Below are positions 1 to 12,294 of a DNA stretch of 64,000 bases, piece after piece. The stretch's first letter is position 1. Every line of letters starts with the position of its first letter. Origin of the DNA: Allantophomopsis cytisporea (taxonomy: Eukaryota > Ascomycota > Leotiomycetes > Phacidiales > Phacidiaceae); contig CP103033.1 in assembly GCA_024752435.1 (NCBI GenBank), forward strand, positions 310,001-374,000. Direction: 5' to 3'. The translations under genes and the position numbers were made by a program. Under the pieces are notes generated by a model. The model searched no databases and was not told where the DNA came from. It saw only the letters and a program-made list of their open reading frames with translations.

Positions 1-621
1 AATCTCAGTCAAGGATTGGCCAGGCTTGATGTTGGTCTGCGCCCACTGGCGAACTTGACGGTGAACCTCAGCCGCGCGACGATAGTTGTTAAGAAACTGC
101 TCATCTTTCATGCGTGCAGAGTAGCGTAGCTCTTCACCAGTCGTGCGGCCTGTGTTTTCATCTTTATAGTCTACGATCTCCCCTTCTGGAAATTTACCAG
201 TGGGGAAGAGGTTCGACAGTAGGACGCGTGGAGGAGAACTTTGCTTGAGCTGTCCATTGGCAGAGCTCTTCTTCTTCTTGGATCTCTTACGCTTCTTCTT
301 TTTGATGTCTAACTTCTGTTAGAACAAATTTTCACAAGCACATAAAATCTAGCCTGCTCAACATACCTGCATCTCCCATGCCATTGTTCAGCCTGGAAGT
401 TTGGACACCATCGTTGCCGTCGGTATCGGAATCGTCTTCTCCACCGGCACCCAAGTTGCCCAAGAAGGAAAATTGACCACTATGGCCACTGGCAGTATTG
501 TCAGCTTTGGAGCCTGTAACGTGACCAACTTGTAACTATAAGCATTGTATTCCAAACAGTAGGCACATGGTATCAACTCACCTGGAGGCTCCTGCCGGTT
601 TTCGTGGGTTTTAGAGGCCAT
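1..621 (-). CDS. MAP2: Methionine aminopeptidase 2 (5' part, runs off left edge)
   Basis: MetAP2 removes the initiator methionine from nascent proteins in the cytosol; it is a di-metal M24 peptidase. Only the N-terminal part is present: exons 582-621, 367-513 and 1-308, with introns 514-581 and 309-366 (both GT-AG). The spliced protein starts MASKTHENRQEPPG, continues with an acidic glycine-rich stretch (GAGGEDDSDTDGND), then the lysine/arginine block (KKKKRKRSKKKK) typical of eukaryotic MetAP2. It then enters the conserved lead-in to the catalytic domain (LLSNLFPTGKFPEGE, later RYSARMKDEQFL and QSLTEI). The metal ligands lie outside the window. The start is the first ATG, and the frame holds across both introns. 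It is divergent from DPH6. Identification rests on family knowledge of this N-terminal architecture and is firm. Confidence 0.93.
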
Positions 622-1048
622 GTTATCGCCGTTGCTTGTTGTTTGGTTCCGTGCATACAGTTTATACGATCCGATGGTCTGATATGAGAATGGGAGGAAC
701 CAAGTCGTCGGACGTTGATTTATTCTACCCAGACTTGGTGACTCATGTGACTAGTAGGCGAAAAGCGGGAGCTCCTGGCAGAATTTGACTATTAGCTAGG
801 TACTCACAGTGTCGTATGTGCTACAATATTTAATAAATACTCACGATGGTCTGAGTCTAGGCTTATCACGCAACAGGTGGAATTGAGGCTCATAAGGCTC
901 CCGGTTTTGGGGGATACGAGTAAGGTTTAGCAGCCGATTCTTGTCGCTCGCCAATGATACGGCACATTTCGATAACGACCGATTACCAGGGTTCGGTGCG
1001 CCCACGTGATTTACAGCTTTTCACAGAAGTGGAATTCGTTATACCGCC
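622..1048. promoter_or_regulatory. Shared divergent promoter, MAP2 / DPH6
   Basis: A 427-bp gap separates the start codons of two divergent genes and must hold both core promoters. No ORF or repeat of note is present. A CACGTG-type core (cccacgtgat) lies near 1001-1010, about 40 bp before the DPH6 start. The idea that the two translation-related genes are co-regulated is inference. Confidence 0.5.
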
Positions 1049-3555
1049 ATGTCCGAAACTCTGAATGTCATTGCTTTGATTTCTGGCGGTAAGGATAGTT
1101 TCTATTCGCTGATTCATTGCGTTCAGAATGGCCACAAAGTGGTAGCGTTGGGAAATTTGCATCCGAAATTGCCATCACCAAATGCTCAGTCGACAAGCAA
1201 GAACGCTTCAAAGCAGGGTTATCTCGCCCCTGGAGAAAACAGCCATGAAAACGGAGGTGAATCAAGATTCATTAGCAAGTCAGACGAGTCGGATCACATG
1301 GGTCAAGATTATGAGGAGAAGGATCTGAATAGCTTCATGTACCAAACCGTTGGTCACACAGTTATTCCTCTCTACGAAAAGGCTTTGGGGATACCACTTT
1401 ACCGCCAAGAAATCTTGGGGATCGCTGTTGAAACAGGAACGAGCTATCGTGAGCCGCCGCAAGTCGACTTATCGACCGAAGAACCCCAGAGTGAAGATGA
1501 GACAGAATCTTTAGTGCCATTACTCAAGCGTATTATGGCTGCACATCCAGAGGCCAACGCAATCAGTACAGGTGCCATCCTCTCAACATATCAAAGAACG
1601 CGAATCGAGTCTGTGGCATTACGACTCGGGCTTGTCCCACTTTCTTTCCTCTGGCAGTACCCTGTCCTCCCACCAGCTACGCAGATAGCTTTGCTTCAGG
1701 ACATGTCTTCTGTATCTTTGGATGCAAGAATCATTAAAGTTGCCAGCGGTGGCTTGGATGAAGAGTTTCTATGGGAGAATGTTGCTAGTGTTAGGGGCAT
1801 GTCCCGGGTTGAAAGAGCCATGAAGAGATTTGGCAATGATAGCGATGGAAGTGTCATTGGAGAGGGCGGAGAATTTGAGACACTTGTTGTCGATGGCCCT
1901 GATTGGCTGTTCAAGGGTAAGATAGAGATTGACGAAACTGATCGCAGACTTGTAAGAGAGGGTGGTGGAGCTGCTTGGCTGGCTTTGGGGAGGGCAGAAG
2001 TTGTGATGAAGGAGGTGAAGACAGATGAGAGAAGCCAAGTTAGGATACCGAATCTGCTTGATGGTCAATTCGAGAAGTCACTCAGTGAGCTTGAACCAAC
2101 TTCGTTGACTATGGAGGATCTTACTATCAAAGATGAAAATCCTCGTCCACAACTACCTATGAGTCAAGATACACCAATGATGAACACTGAGGATACGAGC
2201 AGTGTTATTTCAAGTTCTGTAGGAGACCATTGGACAATAGCCAGTGATCCATCGGATATAATCGAATCGGTGCACGAAGAGATAGCCAATCATATACAGA
2301 AGATTAAAAATCTCTTAAGAAGTAGTAGTAGATCAGCAGGCGATATCAGTTTTGCTCTTATCATACTTCGATCTATGGATGGTTTTGCGATTATTAACAA
2401 GGTTAGTCAATTAGCATTGAAATTACACTTCGTGTCTAAAATATTTAGATCTATGGTTCGCTTTTTACAGAGCCCAACCCACCAGCTCGAGTCACAATCG
2501 CTAGCGGAGATGTTCTTCCTGATGGGCAACACGTGATACTTCATCTCACACTGAGGGGCCAGCAGCACTTGGTCGATACAAAGAAAGCACTCCATGTGCA
2601 GTCTCGATCTTACTGGGCGCCTGCGAATATTGGACCTTACTCACAAGCAATTTCCATACCACAATTGGACTCCTCAACTTCCACATTCAAAAACAGACTT
2701 GTTCATGTAGCAGGACAAATACCTTTAGTCCCAGGGACCATGACTCTACCAGATTCTCCGCGTAAGTGCGCATCATCATCCGTGAAAACCTACACTGACC
2801 CTTAAACAGCAACGAGCTTCGGGCTGCAAACAATTCTCTCACTCCAGCATTTGTGGCGCATCGGTATCGAGATGGACATCTCATGGTGGACCAGCGCTGT
2901 AGCGTTTCTACCTCGTGATACGCACAGGAACCTTTCGAACAAAGCATGCATTGCAGGCAAAGCTTGGGATGCGCAGTTTCAGCGTCCAGATGAGGAGCAA
3001 GAAGATGAAGAACGTGATCTTTGGGAGGAAAAGCATCGTGGTGGCTTTGGGGGACTTGTTGGAAGCTCAAAGAAGAGTTTACCTGACTGGGATTCTGTAG
3101 ATAGCGAGGATGTTATACCGCCATTCTTTGCTGCTGAGGTTGAGACACTGCCAAGGGACAGCGGAATTGAGTGGTATGCCCACTTAGGAGTCGTTGGCGG
3201 TGGTATCAAGGTAAGTCGTGCTTATGATCTTAGAAATGAGACTGTTACTGAGTCTGATTCACAGGTATCTGATGAAGGTCAGAAATGTGGTATAACAAAA
3301 TATGTTTCTGATGTAGGACATTCACTAGGCCAGACTGTGTTGCTGGTTTCTTGGTCGAGTCGGTTTGCTACGCCTGAGTTACTGGAGACTATGAGGAATT
3401 CTTTAAGAGGCGACGGAAGTGATCCCGTTGAGATCTACTCCGACACAAATTTGTGGGTTCCTCGAAACATTCGAGGAGTAATTCCTTGCAGATCTTTATG
3501 GGATAAGAATGGGGGAAGGCTAGCTGCTGTAATCATTGCACGCACTTGCGTTTAA
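1049..3555 (+). CDS. DPH6: Diphthine-ammonia ligase (diphthamide synthesis protein 6)
   Basis: ATP-dependent amidation of diphthine to diphthamide on eEF2, the last step of diphthamide synthesis in the cytosol. Exons 1049-2401, 2449-2761, 2810-3210 and 3265-3555 give 785 residues. The N-terminal ATP_bind_4 domain carries the PP-loop SGGKDS at residues 12-17, and later EGGEFETLVVDGP, a strongly conserved signature. The C-terminal half has two YjgF/Rid-like domains (for example YWAPANIGPYSQAI), the order seen in yeast Dph6. Skipping intron 1 restores YGSLFTEPNPPARV, a conserved stretch, which fixes that splice. The last intron (3211-3264) is 54 nt, a multiple of three with no stop, so its retention would add 18 residues without frameshift; it has canonical gtaagt/cacag ends and I treat it as spliced. 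The start is the first ATG. Confidence 0.93.
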
Positions 3556-4505
3556 GGTTTATGAATGTTATGAATGGCAATTAAGAAGCTTCATAACACT
3601 CTTACTGATAGAACTTTGCTATTCAGTTGATGTTTGTAATGAATTCGTGCCCCTTTGCAGACTGTTGTAGCATGATCATGTTTTCGGTCATTTTGCTCCA
3701 GCTCTTTCGTAGTGATCTCGGAAAATACAGTCAGATCCAAATGGGCTCCTTTAACCGTACAGATGATCGCGGCATACTTTGCACGTTAAATCTGTCAAAT
3801 ATTGTAAAACGTTCAAGGCGGGTAGGGCCTCGGTCAATGATGAATCGAAATCGCGAACACACCACCGACCCGGTCGAGCTACGCCGACCCCACAAACAGC
3901 TCTGACAGCTAACATATGCCATTTTATCACTTGATTGACGGAAGAAGATACGTATAGAAAAGCGCTCAGTTTTTGAGTGTCCGAAATAAGCCAGCCTTGT
4001 AGCACTGGAGGAGGCTAGCATGCATGTTTAGGTGCAAACCAGAATTAAGAAGCTCGAATTAATTTACCTATCGCCATATTCCTTACTACCTTATAGGCAA
4101 TTTTTAAGACACATTTTCTAATCATAAACAAATAGATAACCTACATTGTGAAGTATACTGCAGAAATTTGCTTCGCGAAAGGAGATCGATAGACGTACTT
4201 CCTAACGTTCTATCAATGCGGGGTGCATGGGTACATCTGCTTCCCCGCATTCTGATGATACTGGTGCATCGTCACTTTGTCACCCTTGTAAAAAAAATAA
4301 GTATTGACAGCTAAACTACTAGTCTGCAAAATGACTTTTTATATTGGAGATTAGTGTCATTAGTAGATAGCTCTGCCGCCATAATATCTTTTCTTTTCAC
4401 TCGACATTTAGTATTTAATGCGACGATATCTGTCAGACAAAATACTGAACTCATTACAAATTTTAAGCCATTGTATGAGGTTATCTTCAGTTGAGGATCA
4501 GAAAA
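3556..4505. other. Intergenic, DPH6 3' end to lyase promoter
   Basis: 950 bp, AT-rich towards the right end. It holds the DPH6 3' flank and the upstream region of the lyase. Short ORFs occur on both strands (for example 3627-3905 and 3731-4021) but have no recognisable motif and overlap each other. I see nothing else. Confidence 0.5.
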
Positions 4506-6702
4506 ATGAGATTCCCAATATTACTCAAGAAATTTTGCTTTGTTACTAGTTTTCTCGAAACAACAGTTGTTGCTCTCACAACCTCGGAGACATTGACCCA
4601 ATATATATTGTCTAATGATAGGCTTTATGCAGCAGTTAACAAAAGCACTGGTGCAGTCCAGAACTTACTCTTAGATGATCAAGATCTACTTGGAGTTTCT
4701 TCTTATGTTGCCCCGACGCCTGGCGGATCGACAGGCAGCGGCCAAGCAGGTCTTGGACCGTATCTCGATTGTTACTGTAAGATGTCTTTTGATACCTCAT
4801 ACAGAATGAACTGACAGAATTTGAGGTGTCCCGTCCGGAACTTACACTCCCGGGGGCATTGCTCCAAGATATAAATTGATCAACGATATAGATTCTCAGG
4901 GAATAGCGTACGGAGGTATTGTGATGAGCGAGACATACCCCGCAACAGGACAGATTCTTGAGCAGTATTGGTTTCTCAGAGATAACGAGACCGGTTTACA
5001 CACCTTCAGTCGACTTGCATATCACAATACGACAACCCCATTTCTCCGAAATTTACAGGAGTTCCGGACTTTGTTCCGCCCCAATACATCCCTTTGGACA
5101 AACCTTTCTACAAACTCCCATCAATATGCTCCGCTACCATCTGCAACTAGCACTGCAAATGAGATCACAGTTCAGGATGCAACCTGGTACTTGGGTGCAT
5201 CTAAAGACGACTCCTATGTCATCCAAGAGTCAGACTACTTCACAAAATATATGTTTCAAGATACTTGGAGAGATCACAATGTGCACGGGATCTATTCTGA
5301 TGGTTCTACGAGCAATGACGGATCAACATTTGGAGCCTGGCTTGTTATGAACACCAAAGATACTTATTTTGGAGGCCCTTTACATTCGGATCTGACTGTT
5401 GATGGAATTGTCTATAACTACTTAGTCAGCAATCATCACGGCAATGGTGTCCCAAATATCACCGATGGGTTTGACCGGACGTTCGGGCCTGTGAGTAATA
5501 TCAGATGGTTTCGAGAGCAAAATTGACACTATGGCAGCAATACTACCATTTCAACAGAGGCGTTTCGGGAACTCCTCTTGAGACCCTTCGACAAGAAGCG
5601 CTCCAATTTTATTCAACATCGTGGAACGCTGAGTTTTATGACTCCATAGCACAATATGTACCTAATTATGTACCGACGAACCAGAGAGCAACATGGAGAG
5701 GCCATATTCGATTGCCAAAAGGTGCAATCTCACCTATTGCTATTCTGTCTCAGAATGGGGTTGACTTCCAAGACAACTCAATTGATCCCTCATCTTATCA
5801 ATACTGGGCTGACATCGATCCGACTACCGGTCAAGTTGAAATTGACCGTGTGAAAGCCGGAGTGTATAGATTGACTGTCTATGCAACTGGTGTATTTGGA
5901 GATTTTATTCAGGACAACATAAAACTACATGCCGGTCAAACGCAAAGAACGGATGTTTTCTGGAAGCCAGAAACGGCTGGAGAAGAGATCTGGCGCATTG
6001 GAATACCTGATAAAAGTGCGGGAGAGTACAAACATGGATACGAACTCGATTACTCTCATACGAATCATCCAGAGCAATATCGGCTCTATTGGCCAGTGTT
6101 CGACTTCCCAACAGAGTTCCCGGAGGGTGTCCGTTTCACGGTTGGCGAGAGCAAGGAGAACGAAGACTTCAATTACGTACACTGGAATGTGTTTGGAGGC
6201 GAGGCAAATTCGATTCGGCCGGATCCCTATTACACAAACGTCAATAACTGGACAATTGTGTTCGACTTAGCTAGGAGTGATCGTTCTCGAAAGTCGACAG
6301 CAACATTGACAATTCAGCTTGCAGGAGCAAAAACCGCGGCAGGAAATACAGATGTGTATAATTCCTCGGAGCCATTCTCGAATTTGCCGTATACGGTAGC
6401 CATTAATGGCCGTGATTTAGAGCCTTGGGTCATTCCGTATGTTTTATTCCGATCATTTTTTCATGAAAGACACTAAAGAATCCTGGGATTTTAGGTATTA
6501 TCACAGTAGTTCTTGTGCGGTAAGATCTGCTGTCATTTGTTACAATCTCAACCACAAATTCACTTTCGAGGTGGACTTGTTGGTAGATGGAGTCAATGAG
6601 TTGACACTTAGTCTTCCCGCAAACGCGACGGATTACGAGAGCGCTGTTTTGCCAACGATGTTTTATGTGCAGTACGATGCTTTGAGATTAGAGATAAAAT
6701 AG
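4506..6702 (+). CDS. rglB: Secreted rhamnogalacturonate lyase, polysaccharide lyase family 4 (RglB-like)
   Basis: Cleaves the rhamnogalacturonan I backbone of pectin by beta-elimination outside the cell. Exons 4506-4776, 4826-5490, 5538-6436 and 6495-6702 give 680 residues. Residues 1-26 form a likely signal peptide. The conserved PL4 stretches are all present: GPYLDCYC (restored across intron 1), EQYWFLRDNETGLHTFSRLAY, GAWLVMNTKDTYFGGPLHSD, VSNHHGNG and NGFDRTFGP-type. A fibronectin-III-like and carbohydrate-binding C-terminal part follows, ending in VQYDALRLEIK. Length matches Aspergillus RglB-type enzymes. The first ATG of the frame is at 4506. Intron 1 ends with TTTGAG|GT, just downstream of a ctgac branch site. 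Convergent with the DUF6604 gene. A plant-wall-degrading role fits a saprotroph or plant pathogen (inference). Confidence 0.93.
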
Positions 6703-7078
6703 CCTGATGAAACAACGAAGATATCTTCCAGTTCATAATAACAGTGTATATTCACAAAACCACAATAACCTATCGAGGATAGGGTCAAGGCCATTTACAG
6801 CGGAACCGAGTGTGAAAAGCCAGCTCTTGAGAACCTTGAACCTAGTTATTATCAATCTGCTCAGCTGTACTCGCTAAGTATTCGTGAGCTAATGGTAAAT
6901 CAAGCATAAACCAAACAGATCAATTGGACAAAATAATATTTACACAATAACAACCTCATATGTAGTTGACCAGTACTCCTATGAAAATCGGCACATCCTT
7001 GGAATGTCCAGGAGATGACGAGACTAGTATCAACTTAGCTTCTGAAAGATTTTGGGTTATCCAGTTTCCCGTTTTGTT
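6703..7078. terminator. Convergent 3' intergenic region
   Basis: 376 bp between the stop codons of two converging genes. It must contain both polyadenylation regions. It is AT-rich, with aataataacctc- and caataacaacc-type stretches, but no single cleavage signal can be assigned. No gene is seen. Confidence 0.4.
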
Positions 7079-9783
7079 TCATTCCAATTCATCGCTATCA
7101 ATATCGACATCAGAATCTTCTTCCTCGTCAGAAATATATTCGGAGATAGCAGGGATCTTTGGGAGCGCCAAATTCTTGGTCCTGTCCTTCCATTCTCTAA
7201 CCGCAGTGAGCTCTTTGTCTCCCTCCACAGCCGCGAACTTCTGAATAATTTGCGCAAGACGATTCGCAATGTCTGCGTCTTTTTCAAGGAGCAAGAAGAC
7301 ATAATAGGGGACCAAGGGTAATTCTCTACGGTCATCGTGAACTATGGTTTTGAACTTCTTTTCAGTATCGGCCTTGAATTCTTTATAGACAGCGCGAAGA
7401 ACACGAGTACAGCGATGATGGAAAGAGAAGTAGTCAAAGTTGAGTGTAAAAAACTCGTCATCGAGACGGCGATTCAATACTTCCATAAGTTGTTTGCTCG
7501 TGAGTGTCTTTGTCTGTTCATACTGGCTGGCCAGAGTTTCGTCATTCACACCCGCCAGTTCGACCCTGTTAGTATGGGCTCTCTCAGCGGCAATCCATTT
7601 AACAGTCTCTCCATCTGTAAGATCGTATTCTATCAGCCCACGCAGACCCTCTAACTGGTTTTGCATTTTATGTTGTGCCAGACGGTTAAGTACGTGTTCC
7701 ACAGCCGGTAGTGTAGCAACAGGGTTATCATGGTCAAAGCAGTATCTTTCGTGGAAAAGCCTCGAAACAATAGACACTGGAGAGATTCCTCGACGGTGTA
7801 CTTTGGTTGAATAAATTACGCCCCCTTTCTCCCGTTGGGCAATCATACTCTCGATACCTGTAGCGTCATCATAGCAACGAGCGTAATCGTTTGGATTATC
7901 AGGAACATCACCCCAGAAAATTTCATCCTTGCCGTGAATGAGCATCAACGTCTCCATATCGAACCATTTCGTGAACGATTGTACTTGGTGCCGAACAGCA
8001 TTGTAGAGGTGTGTAGCAGCAATAGTCGAGCCGTATATGTTTGAAGTACTGAGACAGTGTTCATTCATAGTCAAAGCGAAGCGGAATGTCTGAAGACCAC
8101 AGATGAGGGGATGTCGACGCAGATAATAGAACTCTCCAATCTGTTCCTTTGTAATTCCAGCCCTCGAGTGTACATTGGTTCGTCCAGGCTCGACAAAATC
8201 CTCATCAACCCAGCATCTAACTTCACCACGAGCAGTATCGAGTAAACGTAATAGCTCGTCGGGAGTTTGTTCTTCTGAATTAAAGGCGAATTGTCCTTCC
8301 ACCATACTTTTGACACGTTCACCCATTATTAGAAGCTCTTTGTGGTCGCGATCATATTCCTGTTCCATTTTATTTCGGATATCAAGGAATATCTGACAAG
8401 CAAATACAAGCCAGATGGGAATCTCTCTGGTGATCAACATTTCTGTGACTCCCTTGGTCAGTTCATCCTCAGCTGGAATTGGACATCCATCTTGCTTGAG
8501 CTTTTTCAGAATACAACATTCTGCCATGAATTCTCGCAGCAAGTGTCGGTCGCGTGCCATCTTTTCTTCGGTTGTCTCCACATTATATTCTAGTGGCTGC
8601 GAAAGGATATCAATTATAGTAGGAATCTTTCTGGGCGGTGCGTTTCGCAACCAATCTTTCAGACACCAGAATATTGGCAAACAAACCCACAAGGCCTCCT
8701 CGTACAAAGCTGCTTGGCTGTCGTCATCTGTTTCTATTCTCCGACTTGCTTCTTCATAATCGACATGAGCGAGATCACCTTCCGCAAAAAGATACATGGC
8801 AAACCCTTCGAAGTTCCTTGCGATTCGGAGATTTCGTGGAAGGTGCTTGGGGAAATAAGAGTAAAGCTCTCTCTCAGCTCTCTGGAACATGTCAAAAGCA
8901 GTGTTTGTGACTACGGAGACAGCACTAAGGTTAATTAGACCTTCATTATAATCGCACCATCTCTCTTGGAGATATTCACGTATCTCATTGAAATCTTTGA
9001 AGAAGCAGTAAAGGAGGAACCAAACCTCATACTCATAGTCTTCCTCCTCGAACTCCTATTGAACACGATGTTCAATACAGTCATCAAACATGTCCAAGTC
9101 GTCGATTGGCTTCTGCTTTTTGCTTTTGGTGGATGTGGGCTTTGCAGACTTCTTGCTTTTGCTCTTCGATTTTTTCTTCTTGTTCCCTTTGGATTTCTTC
9201 TTTTCATTTGTCTCGTTGCTTTCATTTCCATCTTCTGATTTCCAAGGTTCATCTTCAGGTGTAGGAACTTCTTCAGACTCGGGCTTAAGCAGTTCAAAGA
9301 GATTGCTTAGTTGGGCATCTCTTTCAGCAGAAGTCGGTGCAGAAGACGAGGCAGTAATCGAGGCACTCGCCGCCATTGATGACTTCGATGCAGAACTGGC
9401 ATCGAATATATTGGCTATATCTTCAAGAACTTTGATATAATGCAAATGTCCTTTCATAGATTTTGCGGTGTTGCCGTCTGTCGATGCCCGGCATCTGTAG
9501 AACTTCGCCGCTTCTTTTCGCTTAGAGATGACATCGTGAAGAGCATTTTGAACAGTGAGTGGACATGGATCGTTGGGATTTCCCTCAACAATCGCCTTCG
9601 CAAGCTTGACCAATTCAGTGATTTTGATTGCGATTGGCTTTGAGGATCATGTGATCGCTTTTCAGTATATTTGTCGCCCGTGTATCCTCCAACCTTTGCA
9701 GCAGTCTCTCTGAGCCACGTGGTGAGCCTTCTTTCACGGATTTTGTACGCCTTGTACGTGTCCATCAATTGAAAGCGCTCCAT
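7079..9783 (-). CDS. DUF6604-domain protein, interrupted by an in-frame TAG
   Basis: Function is unknown; DUF6604 proteins are a fungal family. Modelled exons are 9694-9783 and 7079-9637. Exon 1 gives MERFQLMDTYKAYKIRERR and TTWLRETAAK. Joining across a 56-nt intron (9638-9693) continues PIAIKITELVKLAKAIVEG, which matches the usual start of this family. A long Ser/Glu linker and a lysine-rich block follow. The same frame then meets TAG at 9056-9058 (codon 224) and continues at once as EFEEEDYEYEVWFLLYCFF, clearly protein-like, for another 658 codons (YLQERW, VVTNTAFDMFQRAERE, and others). No GT donor in the right phase can remove the TAG except an impossible 9-nt intron or one that also deletes the conserved EFEEEDYEYE segment. 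The intron-1 donor (gttgga) is also weak. Nonsense allele, pseudogene or sequencing error are all possible; downstream initiation at 8890 would give 603 residues. Confidence 0.75.
9056..9058 (-). other. In-frame amber stop inside the DUF6604 reading frame
   Basis: The context on the minus strand is CGT GTT CAA TAG GAG TTC. Codons on both sides are in one frame and both look like coding sequence. The three bases after TAG do not resemble known readthrough contexts. See the gene entry and the findings. Confidence 0.85.
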
Positions 9784-10356
9784 GATTTGGGTCGATGATA
9801 GCTGACCATCAATGGAAGTAATTAGGAGAAAGGAAGGAGAATGGGAAGACACTCATTCCCACCGATCCACTTGTGTTTACTGTGAGGGGTAACTCGCGTG
9901 TTGGTCGCGTTTAAAGTCTTATGACGAAATAATTCAGTTGATTGTTAGATAGACGATGAACATTGATTCCAAGAGGAAAACTCCTCCATCTTTCAGGATG
10001 ATGGTTAAGATATTAAGGGGCAAAGCAGTTCTAATTGACTAGAGAAAGCAATGCACCCGTAGAGATGCATTGCTACAAACACATTGGTGTATCCTAGACT
10101 AGAGATTCTGATGTCATGACGCGTAGTCACGTGCTAATTAAAGTCACTTTGTGATATGAGCTTATTAGGTACGGCTGAGGTCAAGGACTCAAAGCTTTCG
10201 ATGTTCAAAATTCTTAAAACCCATCCAAGACATTATATCTAAAAAAACGTTACAATTTTTGCGCAGGGGCATTCGACTATTGTTTGAATTGGCTCGCATA
10301 TGCTGCATCATTCTGCCCCAAATCTTCTAACCAAGGTAGGATGAGCAAAGGATAGC
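9784..10356. promoter_or_regulatory. Upstream region of DUF6604 gene and 3' flank of amidohydrolase
   Basis: 573 bp between the DUF6604 start and the amidohydrolase stop. It holds the promoter of the former and the 3' UTR of the latter. Nothing specific is recognised; the middle is AT-rich with short A-runs (around 10241-10248). Confidence 0.4.
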
Positions 10357-11845
10357 TCAGTTGTGACAACAGGAGCTCTTTTTGATAACAGATATCTCGG
10401 GAGCCCCTTCATCATTGCCCACATCAAACTCAAAATCCTCCCGTACCTGCCTCGCCATGTCATCATCTATTAAGAATCTCCAAGCAGTCGTCGCCATTGC
10501 TTTTGCAGTAATAAGCGTGATATCATGTGCAACATCCGTTCCTGCAGCAGCTGCAAACCCAGGTGTATGGTTTGAATGACCGACTTTTGAGGGAATATTG
10601 TACGTGGCATGAAGACCAGGGCAGACATGTGAAACGTTACCTGTTCTATACGTGAGTGGATTCCAAGAAAGGAGTTTCTGAATGATGTGATGTGATGTGG
10701 ATGAATGGACTTACCCATATCTGTGGAATATTGGCCTTGTACTTGATCCTCAGTGATATCACACGCAACTGGGTAGCCGAGTTTGGACATGGTGTTTGCG
10801 TAACTTGTGCAGAGCGATTTGTTAGACAGAAGGTCCGAGTAATCATTATCAGCCCTAAGTGAACATCAGCCATCAAAAGTGCTCGATGAAGTCATACCAA
10901 GGCATATTACCATGGATATAATTCCAATTTACAGCCTGTGGCAGTAGCTGCGCCTTCAAAGCACTTGAAAACTCTCTCCCGAAGCTCCATTGCGCCCTTG
11001 AGCGTAGGACTTCGTACACAATAGTCCATTGCACCTCTGGCCGTGATGATATTCATTCTGGTTCCGCCCTCTGAAATAAAACCATGGATCCTCTGATCAG
11101 GTTTAATCTGCTGTCGTAACATGCTAATACCATTGTATGCTAACACAATAGCATCAAGTGCGTTGATACCCTGCTCGGGCGATGCAGCAGCGTGCGCTGG
11201 CTTGCCACTATACGTAGCAGTGAATCTCACAACAGCCATCGACGTCCCATACGCTATGCCTGTGATACCGGGCTTGACTTTAAAACCGCCTGATGGGTGC
11301 GTCATGAGGCAAGCGTCGACATCGTTGTAAGCCCCAGCCTTGATGAGCAAAACTTTACCTCCTTCGCCTTCTTCGGCCGGTGTTCCAATAAGTCGTACAC
11401 GTCCCGGGGTCCGATATTTGCGCAACGCAGCTACTGCACCCAGAAAAGCAGCAATGGATCCTGTAGCTATGAGATTGTGGCCACAGGCATGGCCTATATC
11501 TGGCAGAGCATCGTATTCTGCATTAAAGGCCACTACGCGGCCTCCACTACCGTATTCTGCACAGAAAGAGGTTTCGAGGCCGTATGCGTGCGGTGTGACC
11601 GAGATCTGGTGAGAGCGAAGAAATGAGACTATGTTATCGTGTGCTTGGAATTCTTTATAGCCTAGCTCGGGATTATCGTGAATCTATATTTTTTGTAAGG
11701 TCTATATGGGTGATAAGAGGGATAGCTAGTGAGTTTATCCTACCTTTTTGTTGAGACCTCGAAGTTCTGGGCTTAGATCATCAATCCTCTTGTATATCAA
11801 GTCTTCAGCTTCTAGGAAGGCTTCAATAGTTGGGTATACTCGCAT
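10357..11845 (-). CDS. M20 family metallopeptidase / amidohydrolase (PM20D2-AbgB-like)
   Basis: Probably a zinc- or manganese-dependent hydrolase of N-acyl amino acids, dipeptides or similar amides, acting in the cytosol (no signal peptide). Exons 11744-11845, 10911-11683, 10715-10854 and 10357-10640 give 432 residues; all three introns are GT-AG and keep frame. M20 hallmarks: EYDALPDIGHACGHN at 90-104 (metal ligands in HACGH), TPAEEGEGGK around 135-144 (catalytic and ligand glutamates), HPSGG, a dimerisation insert with SGKPAHAAASPEQGINALDA, and VSHVCPGLHATYNI and TPGFAAAAGT near the end. The length is normal for the group. It lies head-to-tail after a Zn2Cys6 regulator and close to a Dal5-type permease, suggesting use of an imported amide or peptide as a nitrogen or carbon source (inference). 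The exact substrate cannot be read from sequence. Confidence 0.9.
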
Positions 11846-12294
11846 TTTGATGTGAAAAATTCAATAACTTCTTGACAAAAAGCAGATATTCAGATTCGAT
11901 ATCGGAGAATGTTAAAGAAGATGACCAAGACATCTTCAAGGAAGGAATGGCGTCTTAAGCAAAATACATGGACCTACATCAAGCTAATGATTACGGTATT
12001 GATGATGTTTTGACATAATAGATAGTCTTGGTGCGTTAGCCATTGCTATACCGAGCAATATTATTATCATTTCGTTGCTATCGAAGGTTGTCCATCTTAT
12101 CGTTATCAGATTGACGTGGGCTCCGCGCGGGGCACAACCAGCGCTCATTGGTCAGAAACACCGACAAAGAGATTGGAATTAAAACTGCAAAATTGATGCT
12201 TTTGTTATTATCTGAAGCTATGGTGGAAACACATATTGGAGGTAATTTCTCGTTGAATCTGGCTGTATTGATATCAAGTTCTATCGAATGATAT
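11846..12294. promoter_or_regulatory. Upstream region of the amidohydrolase
   Basis: 449 bp between the amidohydrolase start codon and the stop codon of the upstream regulator on the same strand. It must hold the amidohydrolase promoter. The minus strand has GATAA-type cores near 12097-12101 (cttatcg), compatible with a GATA factor site. Nothing else stands out. Confidence 0.4.

Noticed and set aside
9056..9276. Treating the lysine-rich linker of the DUF6604 gene as a long intron that removes the TAG
   Set aside because: Would need a poor GTTCCT donor and an intron of over 200 nt in a gene and genome with introns of about 50 nt; the linker reads as normal Lys/Ser-rich protein.
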